Of a stretch of 64,000 nt of DNA, positions 24,830 through 33,422 are shown piece by piece. The notes below the pieces were generated by a model. It had not been told where the DNA came from and did no database searches. It worked only from the letters and a program-made list of their open reading frames with translations. A program made the translations under genes and the position numbers. Positions within the stretch are counted from its first letter, which is position 1; each line of letters begins with the position of its first letter. The DNA comes from VGSG01 sp040756375 (GTDB taxonomy: Bacteria; Desulfobacterota; Desulfomonilia; Desulfomonilales; Desulfomonilaceae): positions 1 to 64,000 of the forward strand of contig JBFLZC010000028.1 in NCBI GenBank assembly GCA_040756375.1, written 5' to 3'.

Positions 24830-26068
24830 TCAGACCTCCTGAGGGTTGGGAATAGGCACTATGAATCTCGCGTCCCAGCTTCGGATATAAGCCATCTGGT
24901 CGGTAATCTCCTCCTTCAGGTTCCAAGGAAGGATAAGAACATAGTCAGGCCGCGTCTCTGCTATCTTCTCCGGCGCGTAAATGGGAATGTGAGTTCCCGG
25001 GAGGAAGAGGCCCTGCTTGTGTGGGTTTCGGTCTACGGTGTAGTCAAGGAAGTCCCTTCCAATGCCGCAATAGTTCAGGAGCGTATTCCCTTTCGCGGGC
25101 GCGCCGTATCCGACTATGGTCTTGCCTTGATTCTTGAGTTCGATCAAATAAGAAACCAAGTTGCGTTTCGTTGCCTTAACCTTTTCCCCAAACGACGTGT
25201 ACGTCTCCAGCTTGTGAAGGCCTGCTTCGCGTTCCAAACTCCGCAACCGATGCAGATTCTCGGTATCCGGGTTCTCGTGGTTCTCGGTATGGCACGCGTA
25301 GATCCGCAGCGAACCACCATGCGTCGGCAGCTCGTCCGCATCGAAGATCCTGAGGCCATGAAAGGCAAAGATCGTTTCAACGGCCATGAGAGAAAGATAT
25401 GAGAAATGCTCATGATAAATGGTGTCAAACTGGTTCTGCTCCATGAGCCTGAGCAGGTGTGGAAACTCCATGCTGATGACGCCGTCAGCCGCAAGCAGGG
25501 TCTTGAGCCCCGCGACAAAATCGTTGATATCCGGTACATGCGCGAGCACATTATTTCCCACAAGGAGCTTCGGTTTTCTCCCTTGCACGGCCAGTTCCTC
25601 GGCCATTGCTTGAGAAAAGAATGCCACCCGAGTGGGAATACCGGATTGCTCTGCCACGCTTGCTACGTTTTCGGCCGGCTCTATGCCGAGCACTGGAATG
25701 TTTTTTCCCTTGAAGTACTGAAGAAGGTACCCGTCGTTGCTCGCGATCTCTATGACCAGAGTGCCTGAATTGAGCCTGAATCGCTCGACCGCCTCCTTCA
25801 CATAATCTCTTGCATGTTGCAGCCAGCTTTCAGAATAGGATGAAAAATACGCGTACTGCGAGAATAGTTCTTTGGGGCAGATGGAATGTACAAGTTGCAC
25901 CAACCAACATTTTTCGCAGACAAATGCTCGCAGCGGGAAGAAAGACTCGGCTCGGTGCAAATCCTCAGGCTTGAGGTACGAATTCGCAAGCGGGGAAAGG
26001 CCGAGATCCGCGAACGATTGCACAAGTGGGGCTCCGCAGTGACGGCAGGTATTCGGGGCCGCGTTCAT
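24830..26068 (-). CDS. NovU/TylC3-type sugar C-methyltransferase
   Basis: A 412-residue three-part protein: an N-terminal zinc-binding unit with CRHCGAPL and CEKCWLVQLVH, a SAM domain (LVIEIASNDGYLLQYFKGK, VLGIEPAENVA, LLVGNNVLAHVPDIND), and a C-terminal domain with VGYGAPAKGNTLLNYCGIG. This is the build of C-methyltransferases acting at C3 or C5 of 4-keto-6-deoxy nucleotide sugars. ATG 26068 overlaps the sulfotransferase stop (ATGA), and is preferred to ATG 26089. With rfbF and rfbG nearby the substrate is probably CDP-4-keto-6-deoxyglucose or its epimer. Confidence 0.92.
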   Translation of the reverse strand: MNAAPNTCRHCGAPLVQSFADLGLSPLANSYLKPEDLHRAESFFPLRAFVCEKCWLVQLVHSICPKELFSQYAYFSSYSESWLQHARDYVKEAVERFRLNSGTLVIEIASNDGYLLQYFKGKNIPVLGIEPAENVASVAEQSGIPTRVAFFSQAMAEELAVQGRKPKLLVGNNVLAHVPDINDFVAGLKTLLAADGVISMEFPHLLRLMEQNQFDTIYHEHFSYLSLMAVETIFAFHGLRIFDADELPTHGGSLRIYACHTENHENPDTENLHRLRSLEREAGLHKLETYTSFGEKVKATKRNLVSYLIELKNQGKTIVGYGAPAKGNTLLNYCGIGRDFLDYTVDRNPHKQGLFLPGTHIPIYAPEKIAETRPDYVLILPWNLKEEITDQMAYIRSWDARFIVPIPNPQEV

Positions 26069-26964
26069 GTGCGGTCTCGGCCGAGCCATGTGTTAAGGGT
26101 TCGTCCCAGCGCGCTCCAGAAAGGCGCCGGAGCAGATGGATGCTTCACCTTTTCTCTATTCAAGTCTCGAAAGCGAGCGAGGTCGCGCTGGAAACTGCTG
26201 CCTTCACGGCGAACGTCCCGGTCGAACCTTTCGCAGATTAATTTGTAGAGTTCCTCGTCAGCTTTATTGCGTTCGCGGATTTCCTTGATAAGTTCAGGCG
26301 AAAGTTCATCGGTTCTCGGCCGGTCTAACGTGATATTGCGACGAGTGTAAGCAACATTCGACACATCCCACCCCATCTTTCGGCACAGGAGAACCAGAAA
26401 CTCGTCAAATCTCTCCACTGGTCCTGCAAGGAAGAAGTGGTCTTCTATATTCTTTAGCGCGACCTTGACCTCGCCGGGGCCTACCCAATCCCACGACCCT
26501 GCAGTCTTCAAATCCCAAACGGGGTTGAGGGCCTCGATTCCGCTGATCAGGCGAGAGTAGTAGTTGGCTGCAAGACCTTGCTCAACGTAGTCTTCGAGAC
26601 TGATGTTGCCGCCCATAGCACGTTTTTCCACCTGGGCCTGAAGCCTGCCATAAAAGTAGTTCGATATTTCACGCTCCACGGGATCCCGAACCAACGTAAC
26701 ATACCGGGTAATGCCGGGTAAGAATTTATGGACCCCAAAAGGTAGATGCCCGGTCATTAGCCTGATGACATTTCTTGTGTCGAGCGGTAAAGCCATGAAC
26801 GCATCCCTTACCGCCTCGACCGATGCGGTTCCGGTAGCACGTAGGTCCCCATCGAATTGGCCGGCGAAACGACATTCCGGGGGGAATTGCCTGCTGAGGA
26901 TTTCAGTGAGCGTTGTGCCGCCACTCTTGCCTATGTGCATGAACACGAGAATAAAAGGCTGCAT
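26065..26964 (-). CDS. Sulfotransferase family protein
   Basis: A 299-residue protein starting MQPFILVFMHIGKSGGTTL. The HIGKSGGTTL loop binds the 5'-phosphosulfate of PAPS, and YVTLVRDPVEREISNYFYG is the 3'-phosphate binding strand and helix. It fits the type-2 sulfotransferases that act on carbohydrates. The start at 26964 leaves 37 bases after the rfbG stop; the longer frame to 27057 would overlap it. It implies a sulfated sugar in the surface polysaccharide, reasonable for a sulfur-metabolising anaerobe but unproved. Confidence 0.85.
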   Translation of the reverse strand: MQPFILVFMHIGKSGGTTLTEILSRQFPPECRFAGQFDGDLRATGTASVEAVRDAFMALPLDTRNVIRLMTGHLPFGVHKFLPGITRYVTLVRDPVEREISNYFYGRLQAQVEKRAMGGNISLEDYVEQGLAANYYSRLISGIEALNPVWDLKTAGSWDWVGPGEVKVALKNIEDHFFLAGPVERFDEFLVLLCRKMGWDVSNVAYTRRNITLDRPRTDELSPELIKEIRERNKADEELYKLICERFDRDVRREGSSFQRDLARFRDLNREKVKHPSAPAPFWSALGRTLNTWLGRDRT

Positions 26965-27001
26965 CGAATGTCTTTCAAGCTTCCCGCCGGCCGGGCGATA
27001 C

Positions 27002-28084
27002 CTATTGCGGGACTTGTTTCTCCACAAAAGCAGATATGTCAGCCTCGCATCGGGCACGCATGGATGCGTTGTCCCCGTACGATTTGAACCATGAGCACGT
27101 CCATGCTAGAGCTTCGGGGAGAGTGAGCTTGCTGCGCCATCCCAATAACTCTCCGGCTTTGGTGGAGTCCAATATTAGATTTTGCGCCTCATAGGGATGG
27201 AGCCGCCTATCCGCCTCCCAACGGGCGCCATCCCCCCACATGTCGGCCAATTGGTCGGCCACCCACTCCACGGAGCGCGCATCAACGGGGTTGGGACCGA
27301 AATTCCAAGCCTGAGCATATTCAGACCCCTTCTCCCAAAGATGCTCTGCCAGAAGCAGATATCCGCGAAGAGCGTCCAGCACATGTTGCCACGGACGCAC
27401 AGCGCTCGGGTTCCGGATAAGTGGGGCCGCGCCTGCGAGGAAAGCTTTCATGATGTCCGGTATGAGGCGATCCTCGCTCCAATCACCCCCGCCTATTACA
27501 TTTCCGGCTCGAACTGTAGCAATCAATGGCGCAACAGGAGTATCTCCGCTCCTGGAGAAAAAAGACGACCGGTACGCGGCAGTGACCAGTTCGGCGCAGG
27601 CTTTGCTGCTCGAATAAGGGTCATGTCCGCCCAAGGGTGCGTCTTCACCATAAGCGCAGGTCGATTCCGCATTCTCGTAGCACTTGTCGCTGGTGACTAT
27701 GATGACGACCTTTGCAGTCTCCGAAAGCCGGACAGCTTCCAGGACGTTCACTGTTCCCATTATGTTTGTGCCGTAGGTCTCAACCGGGTCGCGGTACGAG
27801 CGCCTCACGAGCGACTGGGCTGCCATATGGATGACGACTTCCGGTTCGTGTTTGGAAATCGTGTCCAGAATTGGAGCAAAGTTTCGGACGTCCCCGATTA
27901 CCGAGGTCATGGCGCGGGCAACGGTCGCGGCCTCGAAAAGGCTTGGTTCGGTGGGTGGCGGCAGCGAATAGCCCACAACCTGTGCGCCGAGCTTCTGAAG
28001 CCAAAGGCAAAGCCAACCCCCCTTGAAGCCTGTGTGGCCACTGACAAGGACACGCTTGTTTTTCCAAAAATCGTGGTCCGCCAT
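27002..28084 (-). CDS. rfbG: CDP-glucose 4,6-dehydratase
   Basis: A 360-residue extended SDR. Start MADHDFWKNKRVLVSGHTGF gives the family length; the frame to 28174 would overlap the radical SAM gene. Visible are the nucleotide loop GHTGFKGGWL, HMAAQSLVRRSYRDP, VTSDKCYENAE and the YSSSK catalytic pair in DPYSSSKACAELV, plus NVIGGGDWSEDRLIPD. It converts CDP-glucose to CDP-4-keto-6-deoxyglucose with bound NAD+. With rfbF encoded two genes upstream it forms the entry to CDP-deoxysugars. No rfbH/ddhC 3-dehydrase was found, so 3,6-dideoxy sugars are not expected from these genes alone. Confidence 0.94.
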   Translation of the reverse strand: MADHDFWKNKRVLVSGHTGFKGGWLCLWLQKLGAQVVGYSLPPPTEPSLFEAATVARAMTSVIGDVRNFAPILDTISKHEPEVVIHMAAQSLVRRSYRDPVETYGTNIMGTVNVLEAVRLSETAKVVIIVTSDKCYENAESTCAYGEDAPLGGHDPYSSSKACAELVTAAYRSSFFSRSGDTPVAPLIATVRAGNVIGGGDWSEDRLIPDIMKAFLAGAAPLIRNPSAVRPWQHVLDALRGYLLLAEHLWEKGSEYAQAWNFGPNPVDARSVEWVADQLADMWGDGARWEADRRLHPYEAQNLILDSTKAGELLGWRSKLTLPEALAWTCSWFKSYGDNASMRARCEADISAFVEKQVPQ

Positions 28085-28113
28085 TTCACTATTCAGCGTG
28101 GTCTGAAGTGCCC

Positions 28114-29241
28114 TTACTGTCCTGTCAAAGGTGACCAGATGCGTTTGAGCCCCCGATAGACGTGGGCCACCCAAGGATATTTATTGCGGAGCACAGATCG
28201 CAGCTCTTCCCAAGCTGACGCGATGTGTAACACGTCGGTCGTGGGAACAGATTGTGTGAGGGCCGCCCCAAAATCAACACCGGTCTTGGCATAATAGCGC
28301 GTCAGGTTGCTGATCCCCACCTTATCAATAGCAGGAGTATCCCAACAGTAACCAGGTATTCCAAGTCTTATGCAGTCGCCGCAGATGTGGTGCGCTATCT
28401 TCCGCTGCTGAAGTACTTCAAAGGAGTCGCTCAAATAATGACCTATGACGTGTTCTCGTGACTCAAAAAAACCGCAGCACAGCGCAACGTCGCCGCGCAC
28501 GTTGAGGGCCATCTGACTGTCTCTAAGCGTGCAAGACTGAGTGTCCTGCTCTCTCGTTATCTCCAGGGTCTCGTTTAGAGGTAGGGCTAGCAGCTGAATC
28601 AGATCATTGTCTTCCGACGTAAGGCCAGATTCATGAGAATCTACCCGAGCTGCGGCCATAATCTTCTCTACGGGCATCAGCCGCGCCCATGTGGGTCTGA
28701 ACAGGAACCCCAATTCCTCTGCGTAACTCCGCATGAGGCATTCTTCATCCAGGTTGCCCAGGTACCGATGGTATGCCAGGATGATTTCGGTCTTTGCTCC
28801 TGTCTCTTCCCGGGCTTTTGCAAGTTCAACCATGCGGGATTTCACGAGGTCAATTCGACCGCCTCTATGGGTTCTCCCATATACAGACTGCGTGAAGCCG
28901 GAAACCGATACGATGATAGATACGGGTTCGGCCTTCATAATCTCATGCAGCGGAGCGGGCAAGTTGAGGTTCGTGCTCAGGCCGCAGGGCACTCCATGAG
29001 AATTCACAACTTCGATAAGTCTCGCAAGGTGAGGATGGAGAAAGGGCTCGGTCCAATTGAACAAGCCAACGGTAGCAATGTGACCTTCCGCCACCGCCTT
29101 CTTAATGATGGCGTTTAGCAATTCCGCGTCCATGAACCCCGAGGGGTTCTCGACATGCCTCATATTGCCTTGCGGGCAGGAAGGGCAGCGTAGATTGCAC
29201 GAGCTGACAACGTCTATGTAGTAGGTGAATCCTGCGCTCAT
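28114..29241 (-). CDS. Radical SAM / SPASM-type protein
   Basis: A 375-residue enzyme. The ligands are in YYIDVVSSCNLRCPSCPQG (CX3CX2C), with core segments TVGLFNWTEPFLHPHLARL and VSIIVSVSGFTQS. Its C-terminal cysteines (MALNVRGDVALCCGFFESR, then HHICGDCIRLGIPGYC) match a SPASM-like auxiliary cluster. It is distantly related to the gene at 23858. It lies between rfbF and rfbG, which are normally adjacent, so it may take part in the same deoxysugar pathway. Function unknown. Confidence 0.85.
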   Translation of the reverse strand: MSAGFTYYIDVVSSCNLRCPSCPQGNMRHVENPSGFMDAELLNAIIKKAVAEGHIATVGLFNWTEPFLHPHLARLIEVVNSHGVPCGLSTNLNLPAPLHEIMKAEPVSIIVSVSGFTQSVYGRTHRGGRIDLVKSRMVELAKAREETGAKTEIILAYHRYLGNLDEECLMRSYAEELGFLFRPTWARLMPVEKIMAAARVDSHESGLTSEDNDLIQLLALPLNETLEITREQDTQSCTLRDSQMALNVRGDVALCCGFFESREHVIGHYLSDSFEVLQQRKIAHHICGDCIRLGIPGYCWDTPAIDKVGISNLTRYYAKTGVDFGAALTQSVPTTDVLHIASAWEELRSVLRNKYPWVAHVYRGLKRIWSPLTGQ

Positions 29242-29292
29242 TCTCTGAAGTGGGGTGCCGGACCGAAAGCTAGCTTTGATGGGCGTTTGCGC

Positions 29293-30063
29293 CTATACCC
29301 AGACTCTCCACGGCGCTGTCCCGGAAGCCCACAGTCCTTCCAGCCTGATCTTATCCCTCAGATTGTCCATGCATTGCCAGAATCCGTCATGAACGTACGC
29401 CGCGATCTGTCCTTCCCGCGCGAGGCGCTCCATGGGCTCACGCTCCCAGACGGTCTGATCGTTCTCTATGTAATCGATAACTCGCTGAGAAAGGATGAAG
29501 AATCCGCCGCTGATGCGCGCACGATCGCCCGCGGGTTTTTCCTCAAATCCGGTAATCCGGGTTTGCTCTAGATTCAACGCGCCAAATCGTCCCGGCGGAG
29601 TCACCGCGGTGAGCGTGGCCAACACGCCTTGGCTTTGATGAAACGAAATCAAGTCCCGAACGTTGACGTCCGAGAGCCCGTCCCCGTACGTGAACGCGAA
29701 GTCCTCTTCGTCAAGGTAGTCACTCACACGTTTGAGACGACCGCCTGTCTGGGTTTCGTCACCTGTGTCAACAAGGGTCACGCGCCAGGGATCTGCATGC
29801 TTGTGATGGACTTCCATGTCGTTCTTCACCATGTCAAAAGTCACATCAGACATGTGGAGGAAGTAATGCGCGAAATACTCCTTGATCACGTAGCCCCGGT
29901 AACCGCAGCATACGATGAAATCATTGATTCCGTGTGCGGAATAGATCTTCATGATGTGCCAGAGGAGCGGTCTGCCACCGATTTCAATCATCGGCTTGGG
30001 CCGAATATCCGTCTCCTCCGCGAACCGTGTCCCTCTGCCCCCGGCAAGTATCACGGCTTTCAT
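29293..30063 (-). CDS. rfbF: Glucose-1-phosphate cytidylyltransferase
   Basis: A 256-residue nucleotidyltransferase: MKAVILAGGRGTRFAEETDIRP binds CTP, KPMIEIGGRPLLWHIMKIY and FIVCCGYRGYVIKEYF are family-specific, FTYGDGLSDVN carries the metal Asp, and TAVTPPGRFGAL and FEEKP bind the sugar phosphate. It makes CDP-glucose from CTP and glucose 1-phosphate for RfbG. ATG 30063 has AAGGTG just upstream and is preferred to the GTG two codons earlier. The gene lies 36 bases from wzt. Confidence 0.95.
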   Translation of the reverse strand: MKAVILAGGRGTRFAEETDIRPKPMIEIGGRPLLWHIMKIYSAHGINDFIVCCGYRGYVIKEYFAHYFLHMSDVTFDMVKNDMEVHHKHADPWRVTLVDTGDETQTGGRLKRVSDYLDEEDFAFTYGDGLSDVNVRDLISFHQSQGVLATLTAVTPPGRFGALNLEQTRITGFEEKPAGDRARISGGFFILSQRVIDYIENDQTVWEREPMERLAREGQIAAYVHDGFWQCMDNLRDKIRLEGLWASGTAPWRVWV

Positions 30064-30099
30064 AGTCACCTTACCCAGTTGTTGATGGAGAACAACGTG

Positions 30100-31398
30100 T
30101 CAGACTGAGAAATATTCGTTATGCCACTCCAGGATGGGGCGTAGCACTCCAGGAAGATCTCTGATTTCGCAGTCCCCTCGCGCGGAATCGCCTTCGCCAG
30201 GATCGAACACATCGAACGAGAGCGCCTTGCGAACAACCACAAGGGCAGTCGTGGCATTGAGTAACGTCACCGCGGCCGTGACGAAGAACCGGCCTTCAAC
30301 GAGAAGGTTGCCTGGGAGCCACGCGGTAGTCACGAATCGACCCACAGGCCGGGGACGAAGCCGCCAGTTAGGATCCAAATCTCCCGCTGGAAACAGGCAT
30401 AACCCTGCCTCATTAAAGACCAGGTAATTGGGCACAAGGATGTGACCGGCCTGGAGAACTTCAAAGTGTATTTCAAGGCCGATAGGCTGCCGAATATCAA
30501 AGGAGCTACACGTGTTCCCATCCTCAGCACGGACTCGCACCGCCCGCAGTCGAACGATCTCACTAGTAGGCGCCTTGGCAGGGTCAGACCACTCCAGGCT
30601 CGGGACCGGACGCGCGATTTCACTCAAGTACGACTTGGCGACACGCTTGGGCAACCCTTCCCCTTTGAGGCCGCCATCTTCGAGCCAGATCGCTCGCGTG
30701 CAAAGGCTTTCTACCGCTGCCAAGTTATGACTGACAAAGACGATCGTGCGTCCTTCCTGACCTGCCTTTTCCATTTTGCTCAGACATTTTCTCTGGAAGT
30801 CCGCATCACCGACGGCCAGGACCTCGTCCACCACCAGGATCTCAGGGTCCAAGTGCGCGGCCACGGCAAATCCGAGCCGAACGTACATCCCGCTTGAATA
30901 GCGCTTCACGGGCGTGTCGATGAATCTTTCGAGGCCGGAGAATGCGACAATCTCGTCGAATTTGCTCCTGATCTCCCCGCTGGTCATGCCCATGATGGTC
31001 CCGTTCACAAAGACATTTTCACGGCCCGTAAGATCGGGATGGAAGCCGGTACCAACCTCCAACAGACAAGCCAGTCGGCCCCTGATCTTGACTTGACCTG
31101 TGGTGGGAGCGGTGAGTCTTGAAATGATCTTGAGCAGCGTGGATTTGCCCGCGCCGTTTCGTCCGATGATGCCGAGGACCTCCCCTTGCTTAAGATCGAG
31201 GGAGATATTCCTCAGCGCCCACATGGTGTCCCCGGAAAATTGCTTGTCGTTTCCGCTATCATGAATCGGCACGTTGGGATCTTCTCGACCGCGAAGCCGC
31301 GCCCACCAGCTCTGCAGGTCATGGCGCAGTGTCCCATGACCGATAACACCGAGCCGGTACTGTTTACCTACGTTTTCCAGAGATATGACTGTGGTCAT
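30100..31398 (-). CDS. wzt: ABC polysaccharide exporter, ATPase with C-terminal domain
   Basis: A 432-residue protein. Residues 1-245 are the ABC ATPase (Walker A GIIGRNGAGKSTLLK, signature YSSGMYVRLGFA, Walker B ILVVDEVLAVGD, switch VSHN). Residues from about 270 form a beta-rich C-terminal domain (RLRAVRVRAEDGN to VFDPGEG) like the Wzt carbohydrate-binding domain, which in O9a-type systems reads the capped chain end before export. Its length and domain make chain-end recognition likely here, and the locus has several methyltransferases that could set the cap. It follows wzm on the same strand with a 63-base gap. Confidence 0.93.
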   Translation of the reverse strand: MTTVISLENVGKQYRLGVIGHGTLRHDLQSWWARLRGREDPNVPIHDSGNDKQFSGDTMWALRNISLDLKQGEVLGIIGRNGAGKSTLLKIISRLTAPTTGQVKIRGRLACLLEVGTGFHPDLTGRENVFVNGTIMGMTSGEIRSKFDEIVAFSGLERFIDTPVKRYSSGMYVRLGFAVAAHLDPEILVVDEVLAVGDADFQRKCLSKMEKAGQEGRTIVFVSHNLAAVESLCTRAIWLEDGGLKGEGLPKRVAKSYLSEIARPVPSLEWSDPAKAPTSEIVRLRAVRVRAEDGNTCSSFDIRQPIGLEIHFEVLQAGHILVPNYLVFNEAGLCLFPAGDLDPNWRLRPRPVGRFVTTAWLPGNLLVEGRFFVTAAVTLLNATTALVVVRKALSFDVFDPGEGDSARGDCEIRDLPGVLRPILEWHNEYFSV

Positions 31399-31461
31399 GC
31401 GCTGAACTACATCACGTATTTGTCACTCGCTCCAGGACGAGGCGAGCGAGAGCTAATCCTG

Positions 31462-32310
31462 TCAAACGGTGTCAACAAAGGTCTTTTCGACGCGGCTGAA
31501 GAGGACCAGACCGACCAAGAGAATCGCCGCAGTGACCGTGAGTCCCATTAGGATGTGTGCGGTCGTCAACGTCGCGGTTCCGAGAAAAGCCCATCTGAAA
31601 CCTTCAACCACCATGGTCATGGGATTGAGAGCTACTATTCCCCGGTACGCCTCGGGGACCTGCGAAAGCGGATAAATGATCGGGGTGGCATACATCCAAA
31701 GTTGAGTGCCGAAGACCATCCCATAATTGAGATCGCGATACTTTGCAGTGACGGCCGACACGATCAACCCGCATCCCAGAGAAAGTGCAGCCATTTGCAC
31801 TACCAGCAGAGGCACGTAAAGCATCCCTATGTGTGGATGCACGGGGTAGCCGCGAAGCCAGAAATAAAGCAGGATCATCATGAAAAGAGCGAACTGCACC
31901 AAGAATTTGAACACGTTGGAAATCAACGCGGCAAGAGGCACCACAATCCTGGGAAAGTAGACCTTTCCGAACAGGCTCATGTTAGCGAGAAATGTGCTCG
32001 AAGTTTGGGTCAAGCAGGCAGCAAAGTAGCCCCAGCACGTGTTGCCGGCCATGTAAAAGAGAAAGGGCGGTACGCCGTCAGTCGGGATCTTTGCGATCAT
32101 TGCGAAAATAATGGTGAAGACCCCCGATGTAGCGAGAGGAGTCAATACGAACCAAGCAGGACCCAGTATGGTCTGCTTATATTGCGTGACGAAGTCTCGC
32201 CAGACTAGAAGCCGGATGAGATCCCGATACCCCCAGAGATGAGGCAGATCGAGATCTATCCAGGCCGGCCGGCCGCCGATGACTGTCGTCCAGTTTTCGC
32301 TTTCACGCAT
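31462..32310 (-). CDS. wzm: ABC polysaccharide exporter, membrane subunit
   Basis: A 282-residue ABC-2 type permease with six hydrophobic segments (for example TSGVFTIIFAMIAKI, FLVQFALFMMILLYFWLR, AALSLGCGLIVSAVTA and LTVTAAILLVGLVLFSRV) and the N-terminal DLIRLLVWRDFVTQYKQT interface helix, all typical of Wzm. With Wzt it exports a completed undecaprenyl-linked glycan to the periplasm. ATG 32310 is chosen; an upstream TTG frame to 32361 adds residues unlike the family. This is the first gene of the minus-strand locus, so its promoter should lie above 32310, next to the composite repeat. Confidence 0.93.
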   Translation of the reverse strand: MRESENWTTVIGGRPAWIDLDLPHLWGYRDLIRLLVWRDFVTQYKQTILGPAWFVLTPLATSGVFTIIFAMIAKIPTDGVPPFLFYMAGNTCWGYFAACLTQTSSTFLANMSLFGKVYFPRIVVPLAALISNVFKFLVQFALFMMILLYFWLRGYPVHPHIGMLYVPLLVVQMAALSLGCGLIVSAVTAKYRDLNYGMVFGTQLWMYATPIIYPLSQVPEAYRGIVALNPMTMVVEGFRWAFLGTATLTTAHILMGLTVTAAILLVGLVLFSRVEKTFVDTV

Positions 32311-32371
32311 GGGAAGAATCCGCTTGGCCACGAGAGGGAAATTCCGAGGGCACGAAGCCAATGAGCCCTAG

Positions 32372-32719
32372 TTCGTCATTCCCGCATACAGCCTGCCCCT
32401 GGCTTGAACAGGGGCGGGAATGCAGAAGCCCAGCAAGCTGATAGTGGAAAACCTTGTGCCAAGCCCGCAATACTGGAATCCTGTTCCCGCTTTCGTGGGA
32501 GTAACGTTTTTTGTACATGAGGGTGCGCTCCACTGTGTAGGAGTCGATGGAAATTTGGTGCCACGGATGTGCGCAGCTCATCCGTGCCAGTCTGGTCCGG
32601 TGGAGCGTCCTTGCCACGGGGTTCAACTACTGGAGGGGCACTCGTGGGCCGTCCGACGATGACAGGCAAGCACGGATGAGCCCCGCGGGGCGGGATATCC
32701 CGCGTCTCGTGGGATGGCA
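32372..32719 (+). repeat. Composite repeat of about 350 bp, copy 1
   Basis: Left end GTCATTCCCGC with a partner GGCGGGAATGCAGAAGCCC; a middle with ATAGTGGAAAACCTTGTGCC and GAGTCGATGGAAAT; then TTGGTGCCACGGATGTG and a right hairpin region ending CACGGATGAGCCCCGCGGGG and GGATGGCACCA. The same order of blocks is found in reverse complement at 49432-49733. Open frames inside it (one starting WCHGCA) are shared between copies and look like repeat-coded noise. Confidence 0.75.
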
Positions 32720-33422
32720 CCAGAATCGATTTCAGCACCTACATGTCCCGTTCTGGCTGGCTAGTCACGGCCGTTCGCAGTAATGGCGAAGTGTAGGCGC
32801 CGCGGACCGGACGAAATGCGCGGCTTTCCGAGGCGCGTGACCGGTATTTTTTCAGGCTTCGCCCCCATGCACAAGGTCTAAGGTGCTTAAGCTAAAGGCT
32901 TTTTGCGTATTTGTCTTGGCCGGAGATCCCCTCGCGGCCTGACCGAATCATGGTGCCCGGGGCAGGATCGCCCGACTGGATCTGCCTGGCCCGAGGTGGA
33001 TGAAGCTGGAGGCCGATCCTGAGCAGAGTATGCGTTTTCTGTCTGATGTTCGATTAACAAACAATCGCATAGAGTGTCAAGGCTTTTTGCCGCATGAGAG
33101 CCGTCACTCGTCCGTGGGAGAGTACCGAGGCCCAGTTCAGGAAAAGGTTGACACGAGCCTGAGTGAGAGGAGTTCCTTGACAAACCCGGTTGCGGTTCTT
33201 AGAGTGGCTCGCATCTGCTCAGCATGAGGCCTAGCCGCTCTCAAGCTTACTTGTGGTGGTCCAAGGGCAGGACGTCAGCCCGTTGTCGTGGTTCTGCAAT
33301 ACTCGGACCTAGAGAAGCCTCCGGCGAGTCAGAGCCGGCTGACGAAGACTTGTGGAATGCCCATGGTTTCTATGGTTTTTCCTCGAGGTCAAGCCACACC
33401 ATGTCGTGGTCGGAGAAGCTCA
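32720..33422. other. Long intergenic stretch without a gene
   Basis: About 700 bases between the composite repeat and the ankyrin gene. No frame here has a ribosome binding site or recognisable protein pattern. The one signal noted is a promoter-like pair at 33177-33205. Confidence 0.5.
33177..33205 (+). promoter_or_regulatory. Candidate sigma-70 promoter for the ankyrin gene
   Basis: A perfect TTGACA at 33177-33182, a 17-base spacer and TAGAGT at 33200-33205. It would leave a 5' leader of about 210 bases before ATG 33423. Found by eye only. Confidence 0.4.

Noticed and set aside
27182..28159. 325-residue open frame on the plus strand across rfbG
   Set aside because: Shadow of the dehydratase gene; no ribosome binding site and a protein composition unlike real proteins.
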